Assembly (NCBI RefSeq): GCF_030440535.1
Contig: NZ_CP047117.1
Coordinates: 1,736,001-1,800,000 of the forward strand
DNA length: 64,000 bases
From: Corynebacterium capitovis DSM 44611
GTDB lineage: Bacteria; Actinomycetota; Actinomycetes; Mycobacteriales; Mycobacteriaceae
Reading direction: 5' to 3'
Shown here: positions 53,983-63,900 of the stretch, one piece after another
Layout of the letters: each line of letters begins with the position of its first letter
Position numbering within the stretch: position 1 is the stretch's first letter
Made by a program: the position numbers and the translations under genes
The notes under the pieces: generated by a model
Seen by the model: the letters and a program-made list of their open reading frames with translations, nothing else
What the model was told of the DNA's origin: nothing
The model's database searches: none

Positions 53983-54753
53983 ATGAATAGTCCTGATTTT
54001 TCTGAACATGCGCGAGCGGGGATAGGGGAGCTCCCGGCGGGCCGGCCCCCACACACCACCTTCGATACCGGGTTGGATTACCCGCGCCTCGGCTCGGTGT
54101 CATTTCGCCGCGGCACCCTCACCGACAACCAAGAGGCGCTGTTCAACGAGCACTGGCCCCGCCTCGGGCGCGTGCTCGGCGACGAGTGCATCGACGTGAA
54201 TAGCTGGTTCGGGCGCTCTGGCCACCCCACCATCGTGGAAATCGGTTCCGGTACGGGCACGTCCACCGCGGCGATGGCACCGCTCGAGAAGGACACGAAC
54301 ATTATCGCCGTTGAGCTGTACAAGCCCGGCCTGGCCAAGCTGCTGGGCGCGGTGGTTCGCCAGGATATCAACAATATTCGGATGGTACGCGGCGACGGCG
54401 TGGAGGTCCTAGCCCGCATGATCGCGCCCGACTCTCTCGACGGGGTGCGCATCTTCTTCCCCGACCCGTGGCCCAAAGCCCGCCACCACAAGCGCCGCAT
54501 CATTCAGACGGGCACGCTCAACCTCATCGCCTCCCGCCTGAAGCGCGGTGGCGTCCTCCACGTGGCCACGGACCACTCCGACTACGCCGCGTGGATCGAC
54601 GAGCTCGTCACCGCCGAGCCTCACCTCGAGTACAAAGGATGGCCTTGGCCCGAGGCTCCCATGTTGACAGACCGCCAGGTCATTACGAAGTTTGAGGGCA
54701 AGGGCCTAGACAAAGACCATGTTATCCGCGAATACCTCTGGGAAAAGAAGTAG
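53983..54753 (+). CDS. trmB: tRNA (guanine-N7-)-methyltransferase
   Basis: 256 residues. TrmB fold: SAM motif [17 protein letters not shown] (about 83-99), [16 protein letters not shown] substrate motif and ATDHSDYA. Methylates G46 of tRNA with SAM in the cytosol. Start MNSPDFSEH at 53983 fits the promoter above; earlier ATGs at 53881 and 53965 are open. Two bases before the NYN gene, so co-transcribed with it and mmpL3. Confidence 0.92.
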   Translation: MNSPDFSEHARAGIGELPAGRPPHTTFDTGLDYPRLGSVSFRRGTLTDNQEALFNEHWPRLGRVLGDECIDVNSWFGRSGHPTIVEIGSGTGTSTAAMAPLEKDTNIIAVELYKPGLAKLLGAVVRQDINNIRMVRGDGVEVLARMIAPDSLDGVRIFFPDPWPKARHHKRRIIQTGTLNLIASRLKRGGVLHVATDHSDYAAWIDELVTAEPHLEYKGWPWPEAPMLTDRQVITKFEGKGLDKDHVIREYLWEKK

Positions 54754-54755
54754 CC

Positions 54756-55439
54756 ATGAATGACTTACACGAGATGACTCACCCCTACTCGCCCGGCGCG
54801 GCGCCGGGGCCCGAAAGTGTTCTCCTTGTGTGGGACGCGCCCAACCTTGATATGGGTCTTGGCGCCATCCTGGGCGGGCGGCCCACCGCTGTCTATCGCC
54901 CGCGATTCGACGCCATCGGGCGATGGCTCATCGAGCGCGCCGCTGAGCGGTCCGCGCAGCTGGGTGTGCGCGTCGAACCCGAGGCGACCGTTTTCACCAA
55001 CATCTCCGCCCAGGGCGCTGACGTCGTCCGCCCCTGGGTCGAGGCTCTGCGCAACGTCGGTTTTGCCGTGTTCGCCAAGCCGAAGACAGACGAGGACTCG
55101 GACGTCGATAAGGACATGCTCGCCCACATCGACCGTCGCTTCAGCGAGGGCGTCCTGCGCGGCGTCGTCGTCGCCTCCGCCGACGGACAGAACTTCCTCG
55201 AGCCTATTCAGGAGCTTGTCGCGGCGGGCGTTCCCGTCACCGTGCTCGGTTTCCACGAACACGCCTCCTGGGCTGTGACGGCGAAGGACATCACGTTCGT
55301 CGACCTCGAGGACATCCCCGGCGTGTTCCGCGAGCCTCTCCCGCGGGTCAACCTGGATCAGCTGCCGGAGGAAGGAGCGTGGCTCCAGCCGTTCCGCCCG
55401 CTCTCCGCGCTTCTGCACAACACCCGCGACAGCCGCTAG
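54756..55439 (+). CDS. NYN-domain putative nuclease (Rv0207c-like)
   Basis: 227 residues. N-terminal NYN (PIN-like) motif LLVWDAPNLDMGLG with Asp residues, followed by acidic residues in DEDSDVDKDMLAHID and VVASADGQNF, the normal metal-binding pattern of this fold. Probably cleaves structured RNA. The conserved linkage trmB-NYN-mmpL3 (Rv0208c-Rv0206c) is kept here. 9 bases before mmpL3. Confidence 0.85.
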   Translation: MNDLHEMTHPYSPGAAPGPESVLLVWDAPNLDMGLGAILGGRPTAVYRPRFDAIGRWLIERAAERSAQLGVRVEPEATVFTNISAQGADVVRPWVEALRNVGFAVFAKPKTDEDSDVDKDMLAHIDRRFSEGVLRGVVVASADGQNFLEPIQELVAAGVPVTVLGFHEHASWAVTAKDITFVDLEDIPGVFREPLPRVNLDQLPEEGAWLQPFRPLSALLHNTRDSR

Positions 55440-55448
55440 GAGGCCCCG

Positions 55449-57749
55449 TTGTTCTACAAGTGGGGGCGCTTTGCCTACCGGTTCCGCAGGATCATCCCCT
55501 TGGTCGTTGTGGCCGTCATCCTCCTGGCGGAGGTCCTGTTCGGTTCCAAGCTGGCGGACCGCTTGTCCCAGGAGGGATGGGAGGACCCGGGCGCGGACTC
55601 GACTACCGCCTCGAGGATCGAGGAGGAGACCTTTGGACGAGACGACTCAGGCGACGTCATCGTCCTAGTCAGCGACCCAGACGGGGTTACCCAAGGCCCG
55701 GTCTTCGACGAGGCGAACCGGCAGATCTCCGCGCTGCAGCAGCGCTTCCCCGCGCAGATCGACCACATCACCAGTTACTTCGCCAACCCCAACAAACAAC
55801 TGGTGAGCGAGGACGGCACCCGCGCTTTTGCGGCCATCAGCTTAAAGGGCGACGGCGAGCAAACCCTGAAGGACTACCGCGTCATCGAGCCCGCCCTGAA
55901 CGAGCTTTCGCTTGCCGACGGCGCCACCGTCCAGATCGCGGGCTCCACCGCCGTCGCCGATGCCCTAGACGACGGAATGGCCAACGACATCACGCGGGCC
56001 GAGCGCATTGGCCTGGTCTTCGTAGCCGTGATCTTGCTTTTCGTCTTCGGAGGGGTGATCGCCGCGGGCATGCCGATCATCGTCGGCCTCCTCTCCGTCC
56101 TCGGTTCCCTGTCCGCGCTCTCCGTTTTGGCTCTGTTCCAGCAGGTCAACGTCTTTTCACAATCGGTGGTCACGCTGCTCGGCCTCGGGCTGGCCATCGA
56201 CTACGGCCTGTTCATGGTCTCGCGCTTCCGCGAGGAGCTAGCTAAGGGCCGCGACGTGGAGCAGGCCGTGGCCACAACCACCGCCACGGCCGGCAAGACG
56301 GTGTTTTTCTCCGCGCTTATGGTGGGCGTCGCCCTCTCCGGCCTGCTCATGTTCCCCCAGGCATTCCTCAAGTCGGTCGCGTACGGCGCCATCAGCGCCG
56401 TCGTCCTCGCCGCGCTGATCTCGGTGTCCATGCTCCCGTCGTTGTTCGGCCTGCTGGGCCGCAACATCGACAGGTGGTCGGTCCGCCGGCGCCGCCCGGG
56501 CACCGCTGATACCTCCACCAGCACGTGGTACAAGATCCCGCAGTGGTCCATCACGCACTCCCGTCTCGTCGTCACCGGCATGTCTGTGCTGCTCATCGGG
56601 CTGACTGTACCGATCATCGGCATTACCTTTGGCGGTATCAACGAGTCTTACCTCCCGCCGACCCAAGCAACCCGCCAAGCCCAAGACGAGTTCAACGAGA
56701 CGTTCCCCGCTTTCCGCACCGATCCAGTCAAGCTCGTCGTCACGGGGGCCGACAACAGCCAGCTTGTCGACGTCGTCGTGCAGGCGCGCCAGATCCAGGG
56801 CCTCGCCTCGCCTCTCGCCCCGTCCCACCCGACGCACAACGGCACGACAATCCTTTCGGCGCCGCTGGCGGACCGCGACGGCGGGGCTGACGTCGTCAAG
56901 CAAATGCGCGCGATCACAGCCCCCGAGGGCGTCGAACTCTACGTCTCCGGCACCCCCGCGATGGAGGTCGAATCGATCGAGGCCCTGCTGGCAAAGCTGC
57001 CGTGGATGGCGCTCTACATGGTGGTCGCCACCTTCATCCTCATGGCCTTGCTGTTTGGCTCGCTGATTCTGCCGGCCAAGGCGGTCATCATGAACGTGCT
57101 GGGCATCGGCGCGACGCTGGGATTCCTCACCGCCATGTTCGTCGACGGGCTGGGGGCCGGGGCGCTCAACTTCACGCCCGGGCCACTCATGAGCCCCGTG
57201 CTCGTGCTCATCGTCGCCATTTTGTACGGCCTTTCCACGGATTACGAGGTCTTCCTCGTCTCCCGGATGGTCGAGGCGCGGGAGAAGAACGCGACAACCG
57301 ACGAGGCAATTAAGTACGGCACGGCGCACACCGGCGGGATCATCACAGCCGCCGCGGCCATCATGATCGTCGTCGCAGCTGCGTTTGCCATGAGCGACAT
57401 CGTGATGATGAAGTACATCGCCTTCGGCATGATTTTCTCGCTCGCCCTCGACGCCACGATCATCCGTCTCCTCCTCGTCCCCGCGGTCATGCACCTGCTC
57501 CGCGAGGACAACTGGTGGGCGCCTCGCTGGGTGACGCGGATCTCGCGCCACCTCGGAGACACCTCCGAGCCCAGCGTGGCTCCCCCGCCGGAGACCCACC
57601 CGCGGACGGGAGAGATCTCAATCGCCGACGCCGTCCCCGACGCGCGGCACATTCGCTCCGGCATCACCGTCGCCGAGGACTCGGAGCTCATCCCCTTTGA
57701 CGAGCTCATGAGGCGCCTTCAGCGGCAGAAACCCCGCGAGATTGAGTGA
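55449..57749 (+). CDS. mmpL3: MmpL3-type trehalose monomycolate transporter (RND family)
   Basis: 766 residues, TTG start preceded by aggaggcc. Twelve membrane helices in two halves with two periplasmic domains (about 40-180 and 385-520). The proton-relay Asp-Tyr pairs are in GLAIDYGLFMVSRFREE and YGLSTDYEVFLVSRMVEA. It flips or exports trehalose monomycolate across the inner membrane. A short cytoplasmic tail (about 700-766) ends in basic residues, shorter than in mycobacteria. Called CmpL1 or CmpL4 in C. glutamicum. Overlaps the next gene by 4 bases. Confidence 0.93.
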   Translation: MFYKWGRFAYRFRRIIPLVVVAVILLAEVLFGSKLADRLSQEGWEDPGADSTTASRIEEETFGRDDSGDVIVLVSDPDGVTQGPVFDEANRQISALQQRFPAQIDHITSYFANPNKQLVSEDGTRAFAAISLKGDGEQTLKDYRVIEPALNELSLADGATVQIAGSTAVADALDDGMANDITRAERIGLVFVAVILLFVFGGVIAAGMPIIVGLLSVLGSLSALSVLALFQQVNVFSQSVVTLLGLGLAIDYGLFMVSRFREELAKGRDVEQAVATTTATAGKTVFFSALMVGVALSGLLMFPQAFLKSVAYGAISAVVLAALISVSMLPSLFGLLGRNIDRWSVRRRRPGTADTSTSTWYKIPQWSITHSRLVVTGMSVLLIGLTVPIIGITFGGINESYLPPTQATRQAQDEFNETFPAFRTDPVKLVVTGADNSQLVDVVVQARQIQGLASPLAPSHPTHNGTTILSAPLADRDGGADVVKQMRAITAPEGVELYVSGTPAMEVESIEALLAKLPWMALYMVVATFILMALLFGSLILPAKAVIMNVLGIGATLGFLTAMFVDGLGAGALNFTPGPLMSPVLVLIVAILYGLSTDYEVFLVSRMVEAREKNATTDEAIKYGTAHTGGIITAAAAIMIVVAAAFAMSDIVMMKYIAFGMIFSLALDATIIRLLLVPAVMHLLREDNWWAPRWVTRISRHLGDTSEPSVAPPPETHPRTGEISIADAVPDARHIRSGITVAEDSELIPFDELMRRLQRQKPREIE

Positions 57750-58768
57750 GTTTGATTAAGCAGCAAGGGCGCTCCTGGGTGAGGTGGCTCGCCCCGCTAA
57801 TCGCCCTGTGCGTGGCTCTGCTCCTTTTTCGGGAGAAGCTGCCTTTCCTCGGGGGAGCCTGGCGCGCCCTGCTTTCGGCCGCGCCCGGCCCGGTTCTCGC
57901 GTCTGTGGCGACGGCGCTGTTGGCGATCCTAGCCATGGCCAGTGTCATGCAGGTGCTGATGAACGCAGAGGGGCGGATCGTCGGGATCGGGCCGTGCCTG
58001 GCCCTGACGCTGTCCTCGAATGCCTGGTCGACGACGATCCCTGGTGGTCCCGCGATCGCCGCGTGGCTCACCTTCCGCGTCCACAGGTCGTGGGGAGCCT
58101 CCCCCGGCCTATGCGGCTGGTTCATCGTCATCTCCGGTGCGCTGTCGACGGTGTGGCTCGTGGTAGTCGGGGTAGCGTCGATCGTGTTCTTGGGCGCCCA
58201 CCTGTCCGTGTGGTCCCTCCTTACCTCGCTGGCCATCGCCCTTGGCTCCGCAGGGGCAGTGCTGTGGGCAGCCCTTCACCCGGGCCCGCTGCGCTCGCTG
58301 GCTTCCCGCGCCCCCGCGCGCTTCCGCGGCAGCCTGCTTAAGCTCGTCGACCAAGTAGCGGCCATCCGCCCGCCCGCGTACACCTACGTCCTAGCCGCGA
58401 CAGGTTCGCTGCTGAACCTTCTCATTGACGTTGTCACACTCTATCTCGCGGTGTGGGCAGTTACGAGCAGCCCGCCCGGCTTGTCCCCCGCGCCCGACCA
58501 CACAACGGTGGCGGGGGTCACCCTGGCCTACCTCATGACCAAGCTCGCCGGCACTGCTCAGGTCACCCCGGGAGGGCTCGGAACGGTCGAGGCCGCAGCA
58601 GCGGGCACGCTCGTCGCCGCGGGCATGACGCTTGTCGACGCCACCGCCGCCGCCCTCATCTACCGCCTTGTGTCCTTCGCGCTGATTACAACCTGCGGCT
58701 GGGTCGTCTACGGGGTGCGCTACGCAGGGCAGGGATTTCTTCTAGGGCGGCCCTCCTACGACAGTTAG
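57746..58768 (+). CDS. UPF0104/LPG-synthase-TM-like flippase-type membrane protein (Rv0204c-like)
   Basis: 340 residues, GTG start overlapping the mmpL3 stop (GTGA). Eight or so membrane helices, with the family motif TKLAGTAQVTPGGLGTVEAAAAGTL at about 268-292. Such proteins are the membrane half of lysylphosphatidylglycerol synthases without the catalytic domain; some act as lipid flippases. Coupled translation with mmpL3 suggests a role in mycolate or lipid movement. The stop codon lies in the first unit of a 12-bp repeat. Confidence 0.8.
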   Translation: MSLIKQQGRSWVRWLAPLIALCVALLLFREKLPFLGGAWRALLSAAPGPVLASVATALLAILAMASVMQVLMNAEGRIVGIGPCLALTLSSNAWSTTIPGGPAIAAWLTFRVHRSWGASPGLCGWFIVISGALSTVWLVVVGVASIVFLGAHLSVWSLLTSLAIALGSAGAVLWAALHPGPLRSLASRAPARFRGSLLKLVDQVAAIRPPAYTYVLAATGSLLNLLIDVVTLYLAVWAVTSSPPGLSPAPDHTTVAGVTLAYLMTKLAGTAQVTPGGLGTVEAAAAGTLVAAGMTLVDATAAALIYRLVSFALITTCGWVVYGVRYAGQGFLLGRPSYDS

Positions 58769-58794
58769 GGCGACAGTTAGGGCGACAGTTAGGG
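58759..58794 (+). repeat. Three tandem 12-bp units over a stop codon
   Basis: cgacagttaggg occurs three times without gap. The first copy contains the stop codon (58766-58768) of the preceding gene. Because 12 is a multiple of three, each further copy adds another in-frame TAG, so changes in copy number would not alter the protein. Confidence 0.9.
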
Positions 58795-58827
58795 CCCCAT
58801 GTCCAGCTCGTGTTCTAAGGTCGAGGC

Positions 58828-59172
58828 ATGATCAAGAAAAGTTACGCCATCGCCGCCGACTTCACGGCGATGGCTGCCTTCGCCCTCCTCGCCCGCGCCG
58901 CGCACCGCTCCGAGGAGCTGCCCTTCAGCCTCTCGGGTTGGGTTGAGACCTTCCTCCCCTTCGCCGCGGGCGTCGCCCTCGCCTGGCTCGTCTTCCGGCG
59001 CGACCGCGGCTGGCTCACCTGGCTCATCACCCTCGTCGTCGGCTTGGTCATTTGGAGCTTGTACCGCGACAAGCTGCCCCACTGGTCCTTCATTGTCGTG
59101 GCGTCGTCAATGTCAGCGCTGCTCATGCTCGGGTGGCGCGGAGTAGCTCGGGTGGCGCTTTCCCGTCGCTAA
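58828..59172 (+). CDS. DUF3054 membrane protein
   Basis: 114 residues, four hydrophobic segments (about 6-24, 35-57, 62-80, 86-106) with the family's HRSEELPFSLSGWVETFLPFAAGVALAWLV. Fits DUF3054 (bacterial and archaeal small membrane proteins). Function unknown. Last plus-strand gene before the convergent pks13-accD3-peptide run. Confidence 0.8.
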   Translation: MIKKSYAIAADFTAMAAFALLARAAHRSEELPFSLSGWVETFLPFAAGVALAWLVFRRDRGWLTWLITLVVGLVIWSLYRDKLPHWSFIVVASSMSALLMLGWRGVARVALSRR

Positions 59173-59195
59173 GAGCGAACCCGGTTCGGGGCAGG

Positions 59196-59229
59196 AAAAA
59201 GGGGCGAACCCCAGTGAGGGATTCGCCCC
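59196..59229 (-). terminator. Intrinsic terminator of the pks13-accD3-peptide transcript
   Basis: Minus strand: GGGGCGAA, 13-base loop (itself with CCC/GGG), TTCGCCCC, then TTTTT. Perfect 8-bp stem. It lies about 18 bases after the stop codon of the 38-residue peptide gene. Confidence 0.9.
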
Positions 59230-59246
59230 AGCGGCGGGCCGCTAAC

Positions 59247-59363
59247 TTAGCGCGGGAAGCTCGATCCCCAGCTGTAGAGCGGATCCCGGGAAAACAGGCC
59301 GCCGAAGAACCACACGATGTAGTTGAAGATTTCGCCGGTGATATCGAGGACGCTGGAAAGCAT
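59247..59363 (-). CDS. 38-residue amphipathic/hydrophobic peptide between accD3 and terminator
   Basis: A 39-codon minus frame: N-terminus MLSSVLDITGEIFNY, then IVWFFGGLF, ending SRDPLYSWGSSFPR. A ribosome site (gaaagg, 9 bases before ATG) and an intrinsic terminator 18 bases after the stop frame it as a gene. It lies 73 bases after accD3. The size, aromatic residues and lack of signal peptide recall corynebacterial PorA/PorH porin peptides (40-57 residues), but I cannot show a relation. Possible roles: outer-membrane peptide, or a small partner of the mycolate machinery. Confidence 0.65.
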   Translation of the reverse strand: MLSSVLDITGEIFNYIVWFFGGLFSRDPLYSWGSSFPR

Positions 59364-59436
59364 ACGCAAAAACCTTTCTGGTCAAGGCGGGTGAAGCTAG
59401 TACTCTCCACTACATCGGTGGGCACCCGCCCGCGCG

Positions 59437-60978
59437 TTACAACGGCGCGATGCTGTGCTTCTTCGGAATCTCCTGCTCGCTCTTGGTGGACAGCTGGCGC
59501 AGGGCACGTCGTAAAGCGATGCGGGTGCGCGATGGCTCGATGAGCGCGTCGATGTAACCCCGCTCAGCCGCAACATACGGCGAGGTCATGTTCTCGTCGT
59601 AGAAGTCCATAAACATCTTCTTCATCGCCTCGCGCTGAACCGGGTCCTCGATCGCGGCGAGCTGCTTGCCCTGGATCATCACCACGGCCGCGGCCGAGCC
59701 CATCACGGCGATCTGGGCCGTCGGCCAGGCCAGGTTGATATCCCCGGAGAGGTTCTTCGAACCCATCACGGCGTACGCACCGCCATAGGCCTTGCGGACG
59801 ATGAGGGAGACCTTCGGCACGGTGGCCTCCACCACCGCGAAGGCGAACTTCGCGCCGCGGTGGATTAAGCCCTGGCGCTCCTGTTCGACGCCCGGAAGGT
59901 AGCCGGGCGTGTCCACGACGAAGACAAGCGGGATGTTGTAAGCGTCGCAGGTTCGGATGAAGCGGGCGCCCTTGTCGGCGGCATCGGCGTCAATACACCC
60001 CGCGTAGTGCATCGGGTTATTGGCTACGAACCCGACCGTCTTGCCGTCGATGCGCCCAAACGCGCAGATCAAGTTCTCGGCGTAGTTGGCCTGGATCTCG
60101 ATGAGCTCGTCGTCGTCGCCGAGCTGGGAGAGAAGATCACGCATGTCGTAACCCGCATTGGTGTCATCGGGCATGAACGCATCGAGCTCGGTATCGTCCA
60201 AGTCCTCGTCCGCAGGTGCCCACGCAACGGGGGCCTCGTCGAACGTCGAGATAGGCAGGTGGGCGAGGAGATCGCGCACGTACTCAAACGCCTCCTCCTC
60301 CGTCGCCACTACCGCTTGGACGTTGCCCGACTGCTCCTGGATCCGCGCGCCCCCGAGCTCTGCGGAGGAGATGTCCTCGCCCGTCACCTCGCGGATCACG
60401 TTCGGACCAGTCACGTACATCTCGCTCTGGCCGTCAACGGCCACAACGAAGTCGGTGGTCACCGGCGCGTACACCGCGCCACCCGCGGACTTGCCCAGCA
60501 TGATGGAAATCTGCGGAGAGCGGCCCGAAATGGGCAGCTGGCGGCGCGCGATCTCCGAGTACATCGCCAGCGAGGTCACTGCGTCCTGGATGCGGGCGCC
60601 GCCGGAGTCCTGGATACCGATGACGGGGCACCCGATCTTGATCGCCATGTCCATCACCTCGGTCACCTTGCGTCCGAACGTGACACCCACGGAACCGCCG
60701 TAGACGGTCTTGTCGTGGGCATAGATGGCCACGGGTCGGCCGTCTATGCGCCCGTACCCGGTGACCACTCCGTCGGAATAGACCGCATCCGGGTCGCCCG
60801 GCGTGCGGGCCAGGGCGCCAATCTCTACGAAGGTCCCTTCGTCGAGGAGGGCGTTGATGCGCTCGCGCGGGGTGGTCTGGCCGGCGTCGTCGCGGCGCTT
60901 GCGGGCGCGCTCCGACCCCGGGTCCTGAGCCTTTTCCAGCCGGGCGCGCAGATCAGCGAGCTTAGAGGCTGTCGACAT
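59437..60978 (-). CDS. accD3: Acyl-CoA carboxylase beta subunit AccD3
   Basis: 513 residues. Carboxyltransferase with the two crotonase-like halves; oxyanion-hole motifs GIQDSGGARIQDAV and MLGKSAGGAVYAPVT, second half VFVVDTPGYLPGVEQE and KAYGGAYAVMGSK. With the shared alpha subunit AccBC (elsewhere) it carboxylates a long acyl-CoA to the extender used by Pks13 in mycolate condensation. The ATG at 60978 overlaps the pks13 stop by 17 bases, so translation is coupled; a TTG at 60984 is an alternative. Confidence 0.95.
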   Translation of the reverse strand: MSTASKLADLRARLEKAQDPGSERARKRRDDAGQTTPRERINALLDEGTFVEIGALARTPGDPDAVYSDGVVTGYGRIDGRPVAIYAHDKTVYGGSVGVTFGRKVTEVMDMAIKIGCPVIGIQDSGGARIQDAVTSLAMYSEIARRQLPISGRSPQISIMLGKSAGGAVYAPVTTDFVVAVDGQSEMYVTGPNVIREVTGEDISSAELGGARIQEQSGNVQAVVATEEEAFEYVRDLLAHLPISTFDEAPVAWAPADEDLDDTELDAFMPDDTNAGYDMRDLLSQLGDDDELIEIQANYAENLICAFGRIDGKTVGFVANNPMHYAGCIDADAADKGARFIRTCDAYNIPLVFVVDTPGYLPGVEQERQGLIHRGAKFAFAVVEATVPKVSLIVRKAYGGAYAVMGSKNLSGDINLAWPTAQIAVMGSAAAVVMIQGKQLAAIEDPVQREAMKKMFMDFYDENMTSPYVAAERGYIDALIEPSRTRIALRRALRQLSTKSEQEIPKKHSIAPL

Positions 60979-63900
60979 TGTCAATCCATTCGTTCATCCG
61001 AGTACCCACGATCCCCACCGCAGGCTCGTCCACCACCGCGAGGTGATCCCCCGGCAGGTGAACGATCTCCAAATCGTCCACGATAGCGCCCCAGCCGCCG
61101 TCCTCGTCAATGTCCGCGTACGCGGGCTCGAGGATGATGGCGCCGTCATGCATCCGCTCGGAACGGAAGAGCAGCACGGGCGCATGGACGTCCACCCACC
61201 GCGCGAAATCCAGATTGTTCAGGATCCGGTTGTCCACAAACGACGCGCGCTGGTGCTCAAGCACACCCGCGGCCAGGCCGTGCTCGGAGGCGTCAGTGGT
61301 GGCGAGGAACTCCGCGAGCACACTCAAGACGGCGTCCTCACCCGCAGATTCCAGCAGGTCGTAGGGCACCGGGAAGTCGAGCCCGTACGTGTCCTTCGCA
61401 AACGCCTCGTAGCGCTCCCACCGCCGCCTCGTCTCCTCCGGCGTGTCGGGGGCAGGATGGGACGGCCGAGTGGTGTCCAGCAGGGCGATGAACGCCACCT
61501 TGCCATCACCGAGCAACCGCGCGACTTCGTAGGCCAACGCGCCGCCAAAGGACCAACCGGCAAGAACAACGGGGCGTCCGGCAGACAACCGCTCGATGTC
61601 ATCGACGTACGCGCGCGCCCTCTCCTCCAGGCTCCCCTCGAGTCGCTCGACACCGTACACAGGCACGTCGTCCGCCAAGCGCCGCGCGAGCGGCTGGTAG
61701 ACGGAGCTCGACCCGCCAGCAGGGTGGAAGACAAAGACACTCGGCTTGTCGACGCCCTCTTGCCGCTCCCGGAACACGCGAATGTTGCCATCAACGGGCG
61801 TCTCCAGCCCCTCGCGGACCAGATTGGCCAGGGGTTCCAGCGTCTCGGCGTTTAACACGTCCTGCGCGGAGATATCGACGCCAGAGCGTTCCTGCAGGTG
61901 GGTGGCGATGCCCTCCGCCTGTTCCGGCGTGATGCTGTCAAGCGGAGAGGTCACACCCGCAGCAGCGGCGCCGGCGTATTTGGCCCACGTGCCAAACACC
62001 ACCCGCTCCGCCGCGTCGCGGGGGGCAACGCCCACACCACGTGACGGTGTCGCAGCGGCAGCCGGGTCCCTCGTCTCCGAATTGTAGGGCAGCGGCTGCG
62101 GCGCATCCTCGCGTCCGGCGACGGCATCCTCGACGATGCGGATGACCTCGGCCACAGAGGCGTCGCGAATTGCCTGGACCTGAAGCGGGGGGATCTGGAA
62201 GTCGTTCTCCACGCGGTTTTTAATCCGCATCCCCATCAGAGAATCGAGGCCGAGGTCGAGAAGCGGCAGCTCATCGGGCAGGTCCGCGACGTCGTAGCCC
62301 ATCGAATCGGAGACGATCGCGCGGAGGCGCTGCTCCACGGTCTCGGTCTCGGGGTCCCAGCGTGAGGCCTTGTCCTGCTCATCGAGGGCACCGGCGAGAA
62401 GCGGAGCTGGGGAGTCTTTCTCATCCTGCTCTTCCCGCTCAGCCTGGCTCGGCCCGTCCAGCTCGAGCGCGGTAGCAAAGCCTTCGACGAGGAGTTCGCG
62501 GCCCGCATACACCGTGATGGATGCGCCGCCGAGCGAGGTCGCAGCAACGACCGTGATCTCACCGTCGGCGGGCAGGCTTGCGTGTTCCTGCGTTGCGACG
62601 ACCCGGGAGCCCGGCGCGACATCCGAGGCCACGGCCTCCAGCACTTGGTGCGGGCTGAAAACCTGGTCCGCGCGTGCCGAGTAGGCGACGGTACCGTCGG
62701 GCAGCGACACCTTCGAGCCCAGCAAAGCAGTGGGCGCCGACGACGGGCGCGCGTCCGTCCACAATCTCGAGCGCTTGAACGGGGTGGACGGAGCTTCGAT
62801 GACCTTCCCGGGCCCGTAGAAGCCGGTGAAATCGACCTGCGTGCCACGGACGTACAGCTTGGCGGCGAGGTCCACCAGTGACTCGACCTCGTCAACCTTG
62901 CGCTTCGTGGTGAAGAGGAGCTGCGCGTCGGGCTTGCCCAGGGCGAACGCCGTGTTCATCACCCCCATCAGCGCGACCGGGTTCGGGGTGATCTCCACCA
63001 TGGTGGTGTGCCCCGTGGCGAACGCCGCTTCGGTGGCGTCTTGGAAGTAGACGGGCTGGCGGGTCATGCGCAGGAAGTAGTCGGCGTTATGGACGATCTG
63101 CCCCGGCTGGTAGACCACCCCCCGGTCGACCGAGCTGAACAGGGGGACGCGCAATGGCTGCGGTTCGAGGCCAGCGAGTTCCGCACCGAGTTCGCCCATG
63201 ATCGGGTCGAGCATGCTCGTGTGACCCGCCCCGCGAACGTTGAGCTTGCGGGCAAACTTTTCCTGCTTTTCCAGCTCGGCCACGATGATGTCGACCGCCG
63301 CGGCGGGGCCGCCGATGGTGGTCATTCCCGGGCCTGAATAGACGGCCGGCTCCGCACCCTGCGCCTCCGGATGCTCGGCGATGAAGTCAGCGAGCTCCTC
63401 TCGGCCCAGCTCCACAACCGCCATCGCACCCTCAGCGTCAGTGCCGGCGACGAACTCTTCCCCCTCGCTCATCAGGCGGGCACGGTGGCAGGCGATCATG
63501 ATCGCATCGCGTGCGCTGATCCCGCCGGCGCCGTAGGCCGCGCCCATCTCCCCCATCGACATTCCCATCGTGGCGGCGGGCGTGATGCCCAGCGATGCAA
63601 GAAGGTCCGTCTGCGCGATCTGGATCGCGGTGATGGTGACCTGCCCCGTCTGGGTGTCGTACGTTTGCTCGTCGTCGCGGATGAGGTCGAGCATCGACCA
63701 CCCGGCCTCGAACTGGACGTACTGGTCGAGCTCTTCCATCCGGCTGGCGAAGAGTGGGGAAACGCGGAGGAGCTCCTTCGCCATGAGGCGGTGTTGGGAG
63801 CCAAAACCGGAGTAGACGAACACCGGCCCGCGGGCGTCGGGCGCATCAGCCACAGCGATGCCGGGGGCCACCTTGCCCTCGGCGACGCGTTCCAAGCGAG

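Noticed and set aside
56238..57599. 453-codon minus frame
   Set aside because: Antisense of mmpL3.
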